Assembly: GCF_000023585.1 (NCBI RefSeq)
Contig: NC_012914.1
Coordinates: forward strand, 2,681,001 to 2,745,000
From: Paenibacillus sp. JDR-2
GTDB lineage: Bacteria > Bacillota > Bacilli > Paenibacillales > Paenibacillaceae
Direction: 5' to 3'
DNA length: 64,000 nucleotides
In this document: positions 24,820-33,269 of the stretch, in pieces
Layout of the letters: each line of letters starts with the position of its first letter
Numbering within the stretch: position 1 is the stretch's first letter
The notes under the pieces: generated by a model
What the model was told of the DNA's origin: nothing
The model's database searches: none
Seen by the model: only the letters and a program-made list of their open reading frames with translations
Program-made: the position numbers and the translations under genes

Positions 24820-25947
24820 ATGGTTAATCAGGAACGAATCGTCAGCGAGTTTATTGAACTCGTCAAGGTAGACAGCGAGACCAGATTCGAGCAGGAGATC
24901 AGCAAAGTGCTGAAGGCTAAATTTTCGGAGCTTGGTTTGTCCATTGAGGAAGATGATGCAATGGAAAAAACGGGGCATGGCGCAAACAATTTGTTCGCTT
25001 TGCTGGAAGGTACAGGGGGAGTAAACGCACCTACGATTTTGTTCACTTCCCATATGGATACCGTAGCGCCGGGTAACGGCATCAAGCCGCAAATTGACAG
25101 TGACGGTTACATACGAAGCGATGGCACAACGATACTCGGCAGCGACGATAAAGCAGGGCTTGCCGCTATGCTGGAAGCTATACGCGTGCTTAAGGAAAAC
25201 AACATTCCCCATGGACCGATCCAATTCGTCATTACAGTCGGGGAAGAATCCGGACTCCTAGGCGCACGGAATATGGATGCCTCCAAGTTGAAAGCATCGT
25301 TTGGCTATGCGATTGATTCCAATGGTTCCATTGGGGATATGGCCGTAGCGGCGCCTACCCAAGCGAAAATCATCATGAAGCTGCATGGCAAATCGGCGCA
25401 TGCAGGCGTTAACCCGGAAGACGGCATAAGCGCCATTCAAGTTGCCTCAAAAGCGATATCCCGTATGCCGCTTGGGCGTATCGACAAAGAAACAACGGCT
25501 AATATCGGCAGCTTTGAGGGAGGCGGCGCAACCAATGTCGTCTGTGATTTCGTGAAGCTGGTAGCGGAAGCCCGCAGTATCGTGCAGGAGAAGCTGGACC
25601 GTCAGGTGGATGCCATGCGCGAGGCGCTGGAGAGTGCGGCGGAGGAGTTTGGTGCAAGAGCGGAATTTGAAAGCCAATTGATCTACCCGGCTTATGTCCA
25701 TGACGATAACTCACATGTCGTCCAGTTGGCCAAATCCGCAGCGACGGCAATTGGACTTACGCCGCGCACTTTCCATTCAGGTGGCGGCAGCGATGCTAAT
25801 ATTTTCAATGGTCTCGGCGTGCCTACCGTCAATCTGGCAGTTGGTTATGAGCATATTCATACAACGAAGGAACAGATCAAGGTTGTTGACCTTGTGAAAA
25901 TTACAGAATTCGTTATCGAGATCATCAAACAAGCCGCAAAAGCGTAA
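24820..25947 (+). CDS. M20 family peptidase T-like protein (YqjE-like)
   Basis: 375 residues, ATG with GAGCGGAGG. A zinc-dependent aminopeptidase-type hydrolase of the M20 family. Metal ligands and catalytic residues are visible in order: TSHMDTVAPG, LGSDDKAGLAAM, TVGEESGLLGA, and the C-terminal YEHIHTTKEQ histidine. The dimerisation domain lies about 175-285 with KSAHAGVNPEDG. The closest named proteins are tripeptidase PepT and B. subtilis YqjE; the true substrate is not determined by sequence. The Prli42-like gene lies divergently upstream, sharing a 105-bp gap. Confidence 0.88.
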   Translation: MVNQERIVSEFIELVKVDSETRFEQEISKVLKAKFSELGLSIEEDDAMEKTGHGANNLFALLEGTGGVNAPTILFTSHMDTVAPGNGIKPQIDSDGYIRSDGTTILGSDDKAGLAAMLEAIRVLKENNIPHGPIQFVITVGEESGLLGARNMDASKLKASFGYAIDSNGSIGDMAVAAPTQAKIIMKLHGKSAHAGVNPEDGISAIQVASKAISRMPLGRIDKETTANIGSFEGGGATNVVCDFVKLVAEARSIVQEKLDRQVDAMREALESAAEEFGARAEFESQLIYPAYVHDDNSHVVQLAKSAATAIGLTPRTFHSGGGSDANIFNGLGVPTVNLAVGYEHIHTTKEQIKVVDLVKITEFVIEIIKQAAKA

Positions 25948-25962
25948 ACATCTAGGGAAAGA

Positions 25963-26003
25963 CGGCTTGTCCAAGGCAGGATAAGCCGATTATTTCGTTT
26001 TTT
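25963..26003. terminator. Terminator between pepT-like gene and mciZ-like gene
   Basis: CGGCTT-g-TCC pairs with GGA-t-AAGCCG around AAGGCA; TTATTTCGTTTTTT follows on the plus strand. It overlaps the last codons of the convergent mciZ-like gene. Confidence 0.6.
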
Positions 26004-26121
26004 GCGGGGAGAGCAGTTTTTGAAGCGGGATATCCATCCGGGAGAGCTTGCGGAGCTGGCTTTGAATTTCCCAAGCTTTGCCGACAAGTCTCAGTTCATT
26101 ATGCGTTAGGTATTGTTTCAT
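25990..26121 (-). CDS. mciZ: MciZ-like FtsZ inhibitor peptide
   Basis: 43 residues, ATG at 26121 on the minus strand, AAGGAG 10 bp upstream. The central segment LVGKAWEI is identical to that of B. subtilis MciZ, the 40-residue mother-cell peptide that caps FtsZ filaments and stops division during sporulation; the following QSQLRKLSRMDIPLQKLL keeps the helix-then-strand pattern. A sigma-E-like promoter precedes it, as expected for a mother-cell gene, and it lies next to nudF and spoIIM. Too short for most gene callers. Confidence 0.82.
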   Translation of the reverse strand: MKQYLTHNELRLVGKAWEIQSQLRKLSRMDIPLQKLLSPQKTK

Positions 26122-26136
26122 CCTTCACACGCTCCT

Positions 26137-26165
26137 TGTGTATGTCTTATATGCAATGGATATGT
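26137..26165 (-). promoter_or_regulatory. Sigma-E-like promoter of the mciZ-like gene
   Basis: On the minus strand ACATATCC (26165-26158), 13 bp, CATACACA (26144-26137), close to the mother-cell consensus with CATACAMT at -10. Start expected near 26130, ten bases before the ribosome site. Confidence 0.5.
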
Positions 26166-26221
26166 AAAAAGAGGACAAGTTATTCCGTATTTCATCATTC
26201 GAAGAACAGGGGAGATTCTGG

Positions 26222-26779
26222 ATGAGTCAGAACAACGAACTTTGGCGGGAAGAAACAATCAGCACGCAACCTATTTTTGAGGGGAAAATGATTACGCTCC
26301 AGGTCGATACCGTTGCGATGCCGGATGGCCGTACTGCTACGCGCGAGATTGTAAAGCATCCGGGTGCGGCTGCCGTTATGGCGCTGCTTGACGGTAAGCT
26401 GCTTGTGGTCGAACAGTTCCGCAAGCCGCTGGAGAAGTTCCAGATCGAAATTCCCGCCGGCAAGCTGGATGCCGGAGAAGATCCGATGGAGGCCGCGGCA
26501 CGCGAGCTGGAAGAAGAGACCGGCTACCGTTCGGACAGCCTGAAGCTTGTCAGCGGCTTTTTCACATCGCCCGGCTTTGCCGACGAGAAGCTGTATCTGT
26601 ATTTCGCGGAAAATGTTACGGTTGGCACGCAGCATACGGATGAGGATGAGTATCTGCAGGTAGAAGCGATTACGCTGGAGCAGGCGGAGGCTTATATTGC
26701 GGAAGGCCGGATCAGCGACGCAAAGACGATACTGGCCGTGTACGCATGGAAGCTTTATCAGCTAACGGGTACGATCTAA
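26222..26779 (+). CDS. nudF: ADP-ribose pyrophosphatase (Nudix hydrolase)
   Basis: 185 residues, ATG with AGGGGAGATTC. Hydrolyses ADP-ribose to AMP and ribose-5-phosphate. The Nudix box is complete: G-EDPMEAAARELEEETGYR at about 80-100, with the glutamates that bind magnesium. The N-terminal strand pair (WREETISTQPIFEGKMITLQ split by the domain-swap loop) is typical of the NudF/YqkG group. In Bacillus this gene also neighbours mciZ and spoIIM. Confidence 0.92.
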   Translation: MSQNNELWREETISTQPIFEGKMITLQVDTVAMPDGRTATREIVKHPGAAAVMALLDGKLLVVEQFRKPLEKFQIEIPAGKLDAGEDPMEAAARELEEETGYRSDSLKLVSGFFTSPGFADEKLYLYFAENVTVGTQHTDEDEYLQVEAITLEQAEAYIAEGRISDAKTILAVYAWKLYQLTGTI

Positions 26780-26805
26780 AACTTGTCCCGACCTCTCTCT
26801 TGGAC

Positions 26806-26835
26806 GTCATACGGTGAATAAAGGGGACATACACT
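26806..26835 (+). promoter_or_regulatory. Sigma-E promoter of spoIIM
   Basis: GTCATACG (26806-26813), 14 bp, CATACACT (26828-26835). The -10 is a perfect match to the sigma-E pattern CATACAMT. spoIIM is a known sigma-E gene in Bacillus. Confidence 0.7.
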
Positions 26836-26866
26836 TTTATCACAGGACAAGAAGGGAGAGTGTTCC

Positions 26867-27511
26867 ATGCGTTCGCCAGCTTTTCAAGACGCGGTGAAAA
26901 ACCAGCTGACCTTGTATGTATTTGTCGCCGTATTGTTTGTTGTAGGAGCCATATTCGGCGGGCTGATGGTCAACGCTTTGACATTGGAGCAGCAGCAGGA
27001 TTTGGCGGCGGATGTGAATCAATATATCAGGCTGGTGAATGACGGCGTAACGCCGGATGCGGCGCAGTCGTTCTGGGACAGCTTTATCTTTCATGGCAAA
27101 TGGCTGTTTTTGTTATGGTTTTTAGGCATATCGGTTGTGGGGATTCCGTTTGTGCTGGCGCTGGATTTTCTAAAAGGAGCGCTGGTCGGCTTTGCGGTAG
27201 GATCCTTAATCTCCCAGCATGCCTGGAAGGGCGTGATGTTCTCGCTAGCCTCCGTTGCTCCGCCGAATCTGATCGTAGTGCCAGCCATTATGATAACCAG
27301 CGTTGCGGCCATTACCTTTTCGACCTATGTCATTAAAAATCGACTGCTCCAGCAAAAAGGGACTTTGGCCCCGCAAATCGCGGCGTTTACGTCTACGGCA
27401 TTGCTTATGCTGCTGCTTTTAGCGGGAGCATCCCTACTGGAAGCGTATCTTTCGCCTTATTTCATGCAGTGGGCGGCTCCTTATTTGACCGGGGCTGCAA
27501 CAGCCGTCTAA
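26867..27511 (+). CDS. spoIIM: Stage II sporulation protein M
   Basis: 214 residues, ATG with AAGGGAGAG. SpoIIM is part of the SpoIIDMP machine that thins septal peptidoglycan and drives engulfment. Five membrane segments are predictable (about 15-38, 76-97, 103-125, 130-155, 180-203), the family topology; WDSFIFHGKWLFLLWFLG and SVAPPNLIVVPAIMI are conserved. The sigma-E promoter lies 32 bp upstream. fur follows under a separate promoter, the same neighbour pair as in B. subtilis. Confidence 0.93.
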   Translation: MRSPAFQDAVKNQLTLYVFVAVLFVVGAIFGGLMVNALTLEQQQDLAADVNQYIRLVNDGVTPDAAQSFWDSFIFHGKWLFLLWFLGISVVGIPFVLALDFLKGALVGFAVGSLISQHAWKGVMFSLASVAPPNLIVVPAIMITSVAAITFSTYVIKNRLLQQKGTLAPQIAAFTSTALLMLLLLAGASLLEAYLSPYFMQWAAPYLTGAATAV

Positions 27512-27522
27512 CGGCAAAATGT

Positions 27523-27552
27523 TTGACTTTAGGAATAGTTAACCCCTATAAT
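27523..27552 (+). promoter_or_regulatory. Sigma-A promoter of fur
   Basis: TTGACT (27523-27528), 18 bp, TATAAT (27547-27552). A strong promoter; the leader to fur is about 45 nt. Confidence 0.8.
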
Positions 27553-27603
27553 GAAAGCAAACGTTTCCTGATGTTGGCGCAGACATGTGGTAGGGGGGAA
27601 ATC

Positions 27604-28062
27604 ATGGAAGCCCGGATTGAAAAGATAAAACAACAGTTGCAGTCTCAGGGCTACAAACTAACCCCGCAGCGTGAAGCAACCGTTCGTGTATTGCTTGAGA
27701 ATGAAGAGGATCACTTAAGCGCCGAGGATGTATTCATGCTCGTAAAGGACAAGGCCCCGGAAATCGGACTCGCTACGGTATACCGTACGCTTGAATTGCT
27801 GAGCGAAATGCATGTAGTCGAGAAACTTAACTTTGGTGACGGAGTTGCCCGCTATGACCTTCGTACGGATAGCAGCAAGCACCACCATCATCATCTGATT
27901 TGCGTACAGTGCGGCGCAATGGACGAGATTAAGGAAGATTGGCTTCTTCCGCTGGAGGAACGGCTAGAGCAAGAATACGGCTTTACCGTTATCGACCATC
28001 GTCTCGACTTCCAAGGCGTATGTCACCGTTGCAACGCGAATAATGACAAATCAAATGAATAA
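27604..28062 (+). CDS. fur: Ferric uptake regulator Fur
   Basis: 152 residues from ATG at 27604 with TAGGGGGGAAA; the frame extends upstream into spoIIM but that part is not coding. Iron-dependent repressor. Winged-helix DNA-binding domain (about 1-85, GYKLTPQREATVRVLLENE and GLATVYRTLELL), then the dimer domain with the metal-binding run of five histidines and two Cys pairs, CVQC and CHRC, that form the structural zinc site. The genome position after spoIIM is that of B. subtilis fur, favouring Fur over PerR or Zur. Confidence 0.93.
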   Translation: MEARIEKIKQQLQSQGYKLTPQREATVRVLLENEEDHLSAEDVFMLVKDKAPEIGLATVYRTLELLSEMHVVEKLNFGDGVARYDLRTDSSKHHHHHLICVQCGAMDEIKEDWLLPLEERLEQEYGFTVIDHRLDFQGVCHRCNANNDKSNE

Positions 28063-28113
28063 ACGGCTTTGCTGCCCAGCGTAACTGGACGGCAAAGCCG
28101 TTTTGGCGTTTTT
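28061..28113 (+). terminator. Terminator after fur
   Basis: AAACGGCTTTGC pairs perfectly with GCAAAGCCGTTT around an 18-base loop, then TTGGCGTTTTT. It lies between fur and the convergent subtilase gene and may serve both. Confidence 0.85.
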
Positions 28114-28131
28114 AGGACGGTCTGGTTATAG

Positions 28132-29271
28132 TTATATACGATCCAGCTGCAGGAGGCCTGCTCCCTGTTCGTTCTCGGTCACGGACGGCAGCGGGAGCGC
28201 CCAGCTCTTAAGCTGCTCCGTCACCTGGGTTGGGCTTAGTCGCGCCTGTCTGGATAACAAGAGGGCAACTCCGCCGGCAGCATGCGGGGAGGACATACTA
28301 GTACCGGACAACGTCATATATCCGCCATTCAGCCAAGTGGACTTAATCTGCTCGCCCGGCGCAGCCAGGTCGATGCCCGTACCGCGGCTGCTAAAGCCAG
28401 TTACTTTATCCGACATATCGGTAGCGGCAACAGCCATCACTTCGGGGAAAGAAGCAGGGGCGTCAATCATTCCGTTATCCTCGGTACCGGAGTTGCCCGC
28501 AGAGGCAACAATAACAATACCCTGATTATAGGCTTTTGCGATAACATCGCTTAACGCGCGGCTGACGGATGAACCAACAAGGCCAAAGCTCATGTTGATG
28601 ACATCCATCTTATTGCGGATGCACCAGTCTACGCCGGCAATGATGCTGGAGACGTATCCGCCGCCCCGGCTATCCAAGGCTTTAATGGCATAAAGCTCGA
28701 CATCGGGGGCTACCCCTTTTATCCCGTCCAAGCCTTTGGCTGCTGTTATTCCGGCGACATGGGTGCCATGGCCGTTATCATCCGCATAGCTGCCGCCCCG
28801 AATCGTGTTAACTCCTCCGGCAATTTGCAGATTAGGATGCGCTGCAATCCCTGTATCAATAATGGCGACTTTTATCTTTCCGCCGGTAGTCCGAGGCCAT
28901 GCTTCGTGGACTTTGACGCGGCATATATTCCATGCCAGCTCAGGTGGGCATGCCGCCATTGCATGGACCTTTTTGCTTCTCCCTGATGCCTTATACTTCC
29001 TGAAGAGATGTACCCGGATCCGGACATCGCTCTCGACCCTTTTTACTTCCGGATGTCTAGCAATAGGTTTCCAAGGGCGGCGCTTGTCGAAATGGCAGCC
29101 GATCGTTCGGAGGGCCGGCATCCGTTTGTAAGGCTTTAACCCTTTAATACGGAGCTTTCTGAGACATTTTTTATATGATCGGCCCGTTTTAAAAGTAATC
29201 AGTTTGCGAACGGTATTTCTGGAAGGGACACGCTTAGAGCTAGTGAACAGCAGCTTTTCCAGCTTTGGCAT
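28132..29271 (-). CDS. S8 family subtilisin-like serine peptidase
   Basis: 379 residues from the ATG at 29271 (AGGAG 7 bp upstream; the ATG 6 bases earlier is too close to it). A complete catalytic set is present: Asp in VAIIDTGI (about 139), His in DNGHGTHVAG (about 168), oxyanion Asn in ASAGNSG, Ser in LSGTSMSSPHAAG (about 325). The roughly 125-residue N-terminal part is very basic and ends in an inhibitor-I9-like prodomain (HPEVKRVESD), yet no signal peptide is evident. A CATACACT box at 29332-29339 (minus strand) could be a sigma-E -10. Substrate unknown. Confidence 0.88.
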   Translation of the reverse strand: MPKLEKLLFTSSKRVPSRNTVRKLITFKTGRSYKKCLRKLRIKGLKPYKRMPALRTIGCHFDKRRPWKPIARHPEVKRVESDVRIRVHLFRKYKASGRSKKVHAMAACPPELAWNICRVKVHEAWPRTTGGKIKVAIIDTGIAAHPNLQIAGGVNTIRGGSYADDNGHGTHVAGITAAKGLDGIKGVAPDVELYAIKALDSRGGGYVSSIIAGVDWCIRNKMDVINMSFGLVGSSVSRALSDVIAKAYNQGIVIVASAGNSGTEDNGMIDAPASFPEVMAVAATDMSDKVTGFSSRGTGIDLAAPGEQIKSTWLNGGYMTLSGTSMSSPHAAGGVALLLSRQARLSPTQVTEQLKSWALPLPSVTENEQGAGLLQLDRI

Positions 29272-29493
29272 ATACATTCTCCTATTCGTCCTATATAAAG
29301 ATCGTCAAAGCCAATGAAAATGTGCTGGTTCAGTGTATGGATAGCCAGCCGCGTTCGTTATGGACATCTGTACGGAATAACAGCACATATTTTTTGATCG
29401 GGCTGGAAAAGGTACGCTTATGGGCTAACATTTGTCCTTAAAGTTTCATACAACATAGTAGATAGTGCGCCACATTCCAGGAGGGGGAAGCTA

Positions 29494-30636
29494 ATGATTA
29501 TCGGCGTTCCGAAGGAAATTAAATCGAGCGAGTACCGTGTTGCGCTTACCCCGGCTGGCGTAACCATGCTGAAGGCGGCAGGCCATAAGGTGATTGTGGA
29601 GACGAAAGCCGGCGAAGGAAGCGGATTTGAGGATCGGGATTACGAGTTGGAAGGTGCGGAGATTCGAGCAAACGCATCGGAGGTATGGAGAGAAGCGGAT
29701 ATGATCATGAAGGTCAAGGAGCCGCTTAAGGAAGAATACGCCTTTTTCCGCGAAGGACTGATATTGTTTACGTATTTGCATCTTGCCGCAGCTCCCGAGC
29801 TTACCCGGGCTTTAATGGACAGCGGGGTAACGGGGATTGCTTACGAGACGATCCAACTCTCAAACGGAAGTCTGCCTTTATTAACGCCTATGAGCGAAGT
29901 GGCGGGGCGCATGGCCGTTCAGGTGGGATCGCAATTTCTTGAAGCGTTTAACGGTGGCAGAGGTGTGTTATTGGGAGGGGTTCCCGGGGTACCGCCAGCT
30001 GACGTCGTGATTATCGGCGGTGGAATCGTAGGAACCAACGCAGCGAAGATAGCATTAGGCATGGGCGCTAACGTTGTTATTTTGGAAAAAAGCACAGACC
30101 GCATGAGATACTTGGATGATGTGTTTGGAGGACGGCTTCGGACGGTCATGTCGAGTCCCTACAATATTGCGGAAGCTGTCGCAAAAGCGGATTTACTGAT
30201 TGGAGCGGTCTTGATACCGGGAGCGAAAGCGCCGCATCTGGTTACGGAAACGATGGTGCAATCCATGAAAAAGGGCTCGGTTATTGTCGATGTGGCGGTT
30301 GACCAAGGCGGGTCGATTGCAACCGTTGACCGGCCAACCACGCACAAGGATCCCATTTATATCAAGCATGGCGTGGTGCATTATGCGGTCGCCAATATTC
30401 CGGGTGCCGTTCCGCGTACGTCCACCTTTGCGTTAACGAATGTTACGATGCCGTATGCGCTTGATCTTGCGAGTCGAGGATGGGAGGCGATTACAGGCAG
30501 CGTGCCTCTGCAGAAAGGCGTCAATACTCACCGGGGCACCGTCACTTATGAGCCGGTCGCAGCGGCGTCAGGACTCCCTTACACTCCTCTGCAACGCTGG
30601 CTGGACAGCATCGCTTTCGACAAGTTGGAGCCTTAA
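29494..30636 (+). CDS. ald: Alanine dehydrogenase
   Basis: 380 residues, ATG with AGGAGGGGG. Catalyses reversible NAD-dependent deamination of L-alanine to pyruvate; in B. subtilis it is needed for normal sporulation on alanine. N-terminal substrate domain with [31 protein letters not shown] and the catalytic His region [13 protein letters not shown]; Rossmann motif [19 protein letters not shown] (about 170); C-terminal [13 protein letters not shown] and [16 protein letters not shown]. It is a single gene with about 220 bp upstream, in which I see no confident promoter. Confidence 0.97.
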   Translation: MIIGVPKEIKSSEYRVALTPAGVTMLKAAGHKVIVETKAGEGSGFEDRDYELEGAEIRANASEVWREADMIMKVKEPLKEEYAFFREGLILFTYLHLAAAPELTRALMDSGVTGIAYETIQLSNGSLPLLTPMSEVAGRMAVQVGSQFLEAFNGGRGVLLGGVPGVPPADVVIIGGGIVGTNAAKIALGMGANVVILEKSTDRMRYLDDVFGGRLRTVMSSPYNIAEAVAKADLLIGAVLIPGAKAPHLVTETMVQSMKKGSVIVDVAVDQGGSIATVDRPTTHKDPIYIKHGVVHYAVANIPGAVPRTSTFALTNVTMPYALDLASRGWEAITGSVPLQKGVNTHRGTVTYEPVAAASGLPYTPLQRWLDSIAFDKLEP

Positions 30637-30733
30637 TTTTAGGCGATTCTAGGCGCAATAAAAGGTATAACCCCAATGTCTCCTTCATAGATTGTTACGG
30701 ATGGACAACCGTAAAAATAAAGGAGGAAGGCAG

Positions 30734-30958
30734 ATGGTCCTCTCCCTGCGCAGATGGTTAAGCCGCATCTTGTTTGTTGTGATATTCACCTTGTTGCTAC
30801 TGATCGTGACGGGCAGCTATCGTTGGCTGGTTGACGTGATTGCGCCCGTCCACCCTTATAGAGAACCTAAAGGCGCTGCGTTGAAAGTTTTTCAGGCAGA
30901 TGCGGAAAAGGGGAGCATTACGGATCGGCTGAGGTGGTTTTATTGGTATGGGGAATGA
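30734..30958 (+). CDS. DUF4227 / YqzK family small membrane protein
   Basis: 74 residues from the ATG at 30734, which has AAAGGAGG 7 bp upstream; two earlier in-frame ATGs lack a site. One membrane helix (about 11-31) is followed by a hydrophilic tail ending DRLRWFYWYGE, which is characteristic of the YqzK family. Its function is unknown. In Bacillus it also lies between fur and xerD. Confidence 0.8.
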   Translation: MVLSLRRWLSRILFVVIFTLLLLIVTGSYRWLVDVIAPVHPYREPKGAALKVFQADAEKGSITDRLRWFYWYGE

Positions 30959-31046
30959 TATAACCTGTTATAAAATAAAAGCGAAAAAGCAGGATTTGAA
31001 CAGCCGGTTGTGGAATAGTTGGTTAGCAGGATAACTTGCCCGCAGA

Positions 31047-31070
31047 CAAGGGCCATAGTCCTATGGCCTT
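31047..31070 (+). other. Hairpin upstream of xerD
   Basis: GGCCATAG and CTATGGCC pair around TC, extended by AAG/CTT with one bulge. No T-run follows, so it is not a standard terminator; it lies 30 bp before xerD and may be an mRNA structure or binding site. Confidence 0.5.
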
Positions 31071-31100
31071 GATCATCCTTCTTGAACGAAAGGAATCGGC

Positions 31101-31991
31101 ATGAAAGCTCAAGTAGAATCCTTTATACAATATTTAATGAACGAGCGCGCCTTATCCAGCAGTACGCTGGAGTCCTATGGACGTGACCTGCAAGGCTTGC
31201 TCGACTATCTGGAACAGCAATCGATTGCGAATGTGGCCGACGTTCATCGCCACCATTTGTCGCATTATTTACTGCGTCTGAAAGAGAGCGGACGCAAGAC
31301 TTCGACGGTATCTCGGCATATTGCGTCCATACGCGCCTTTTTTCATTATTTGGCGGTCAATGGTTATATTCAGCTGAATCCCGCCATCTACATAGAGTCC
31401 CCCAAGCAGGAAAAGAAAGAACCCAGCGTGCTGTCGATGGAGAACGCCGGCCTGCTGCTTGAAACGCCTCAGCCGGTTACGGCTGCAGGGAAGCGGGACA
31501 AAGCGATGCTGGAACTCCTGTATGCCACAGGGATCCGGGTGTCCGAGCTGATTTCGCTTAATGTGGACAGCGTGAATTCGCAATTAAACATCATTCGATG
31601 CGTAGGCAGCGGCATGAAAGAACGGATTATCCCGTTTGGACGAATGGCTGCAGCTGCCCTTGACGATTATTTGCAGAATGGCAGGGCGGAGCTGCTCAGG
31701 CAATCGGAGGACGAGCCCGCTTTGTTCCTCAATCAGCTTGGTACGCGAATGACCCGGCAGGGCTTCTGGAAGATGGTTAAGAAATACGCGAAGGAAGCGG
31801 GAATTTCCGAAGAGATTACACCGCATACTCTGCGGCATTCGTTTGCGGCGCACCTGCTGGAGAACGGGGCTGATCTCCGGGCCGTCCAGGAGCTGCTTGG
31901 TCATGCGGATATTTCGACCACCCAGCGTTATACGAAGGTATCCAAGGTAAAAATGAAGGATATCTATTCGAATGCCCATCCCAGGGCATGA
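31101..31991 (+). CDS. xerD: Tyrosine recombinase XerD
   Basis: 296 residues. With XerC it resolves chromosome dimers at dif. N-terminal SAM-like core-binding domain (about 1-85) and C-terminal catalytic domain with Arg in [12 protein letters not shown] (about 148), Lys in the beta-hairpin [27 protein letters not shown] (about 244), and nucleophilic Tyr in [10 protein letters not shown] (about 279). GKGNKER in most XerD is GSGMKER here. deoB starts about 70 bp downstream. Confidence 0.95.
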   Translation: MKAQVESFIQYLMNERALSSSTLESYGRDLQGLLDYLEQQSIANVADVHRHHLSHYLLRLKESGRKTSTVSRHIASIRAFFHYLAVNGYIQLNPAIYIESPKQEKKEPSVLSMENAGLLLETPQPVTAAGKRDKAMLELLYATGIRVSELISLNVDSVNSQLNIIRCVGSGMKERIIPFGRMAAAALDDYLQNGRAELLRQSEDEPALFLNQLGTRMTRQGFWKMVKKYAKEAGISEEITPHTLRHSFAAHLLENGADLRAVQELLGHADISTTQRYTKVSKVKMKDIYSNAHPRA

Positions 31992-32028
31992 TTGCAAGAA
32001 TTGCAATCAAAAAGCTTGTTGCAATTCT
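31990..32028 (+). promoter_or_regulatory. Overlapping alternative hairpins in the deoB leader
   Basis: GATTGCAA-GAA-TTGCAATC (31990-32008) and AGAATTGCAA-N12-TTGCAATTCT (31997-32028) share a middle arm, so only one can form at a time. They contain three copies of the TTGCAA core. This could be an attenuator-like switch or a repeated operator for a deo-type regulator. The first stem begins inside the xerD stop codon. Confidence 0.4.
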
Positions 32029-32059
32029 TAGGTTTACGCTTACGTTTAGGAGGATACCC

Positions 32060-33244
32060 ATGAAATTTGATCGTATTGCAGTAATCGTATTAGACAGCGT
32101 CGGCATCGGCGAATTGCCGGATGCGCCGTCCTTCGGAGACAGCGGCTCCCATACCCTTGGCCATATTATCGAACGCGTGCCTTCTGTCCAGCTCCCGAAC
32201 CTGCGCCGCTGGGGGCTTGACCGGATCGCGAACCTTGCGGACTGGAAGCCGGAAGGGGAAGCTGCTGCTTATTATGGCAAAATGGCCGAGGTCTCGGTTG
32301 GCAAAGACACCATGACCGGCCATTGGGAGCTGATGGGGTTAAATATTACAGTGCCGTTCCAGACGTTCCCGGAAGGTTTTCCGGCCGAACTGATTCAGGC
32401 GTTTGAAGAACGTACCGGCCGCAAGGTGATCGGCAATAAGCCGGCCAGCGGCACCGAGATCTTGGATGAGCTAGGCGCGGAGCAGATGGAGACAGGGGCA
32501 TGGATCGTCTATACATCCGCCGACAGCGTGTTCCAGATTGCGGCTCACGAGGAGATTATTCCGCTTGAGGAGCTGTACCGCGGCTGCGAAATCGCACGTG
32601 AATTAACGATGGACGAGCGGTTTGCCGTGGGCCGCGTTATTGCACGGCCTTATGTCGGATCCCCCGGCGCTTTCAAGCGTACGCCGAACCGTCACGATTA
32701 TGCGGTAAAACCGCCTGAAGCAACCGTGCTGAACCTGTTGAAGGATAACGAGTTCGACACTATCGCTATCGGCAAGATTAACGATATCTTTGACGGTGAA
32801 GGTATTACGGCGACAACGTCGACGAAAAGCAACGCCGACGGGATTGCACGTACGATTGAAGCGTTGAAACAGCCGTTCAAAGGCTTGTTGTTCACCAATC
32901 TTGTTGATTTCGATTCCCTGTACGGACACCGGCGCGATCCGGAAGGTTACGCGAAAGCCCTGGAGGAGTTTGACCAGGCGGTACCGGAGCTCGAAAGCAC
33001 GCTTGGGGAGCGCGACCTATTGATCGTCACGGCCGATCACGGCAATGACCCTATCCATCCGGGAACCGACCATACTCGCGAATATGTACCGATTCTGCTG
33101 TACAGCCCGGCATTCGCCAATCCGGAGCGGCTGGACGCAAGAGCAACCTTCTCGGATCTTGGCGCTACAATCGCCGATAATTTCGGCGTGCCGACACCGC
33201 CAAACGGCGCAAGCTTCTTAAGCTTGCTGAAGACAAAAGAGTAA
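32060..33244 (+). CDS. deoB: Phosphopentomutase
   Basis: 394 residues from ATG at 32060 with TAGGAGGATACC; the open frame further upstream overlaps xerD and is not coding. Converts ribose-1- and deoxyribose-1-phosphate to 5-phosphates. Alkaline-phosphatase-like fold: metal site [16 protein letters not shown] with the Asp near residue 10, the phospho-Thr in [13 protein letters not shown] (about 85), and metal ligands in [13 protein letters not shown] and [18 protein letters not shown]. It is first in a nucleoside salvage run deoB-punA-pdp. Confidence 0.96.
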   Translation: MKFDRIAVIVLDSVGIGELPDAPSFGDSGSHTLGHIIERVPSVQLPNLRRWGLDRIANLADWKPEGEAAAYYGKMAEVSVGKDTMTGHWELMGLNITVPFQTFPEGFPAELIQAFEERTGRKVIGNKPASGTEILDELGAEQMETGAWIVYTSADSVFQIAAHEEIIPLEELYRGCEIARELTMDERFAVGRVIARPYVGSPGAFKRTPNRHDYAVKPPEATVLNLLKDNEFDTIAIGKINDIFDGEGITATTSTKSNADGIARTIEALKQPFKGLLFTNLVDFDSLYGHRRDPEGYAKALEEFDQAVPELESTLGERDLLIVTADHGNDPIHPGTDHTREYVPILLYSPAFANPERLDARATFSDLGATIADNFGVPTPPNGASFLSLLKTKE

Positions 33245-33269
33245 TAAGGATTAAGAGGAGGAACGAACG

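Noticed and set aside
31047..31070. Hairpin before xerD as a terminator
   Set aside because: The stem is good but no T-run follows, so it is listed only as a structure of unknown role.
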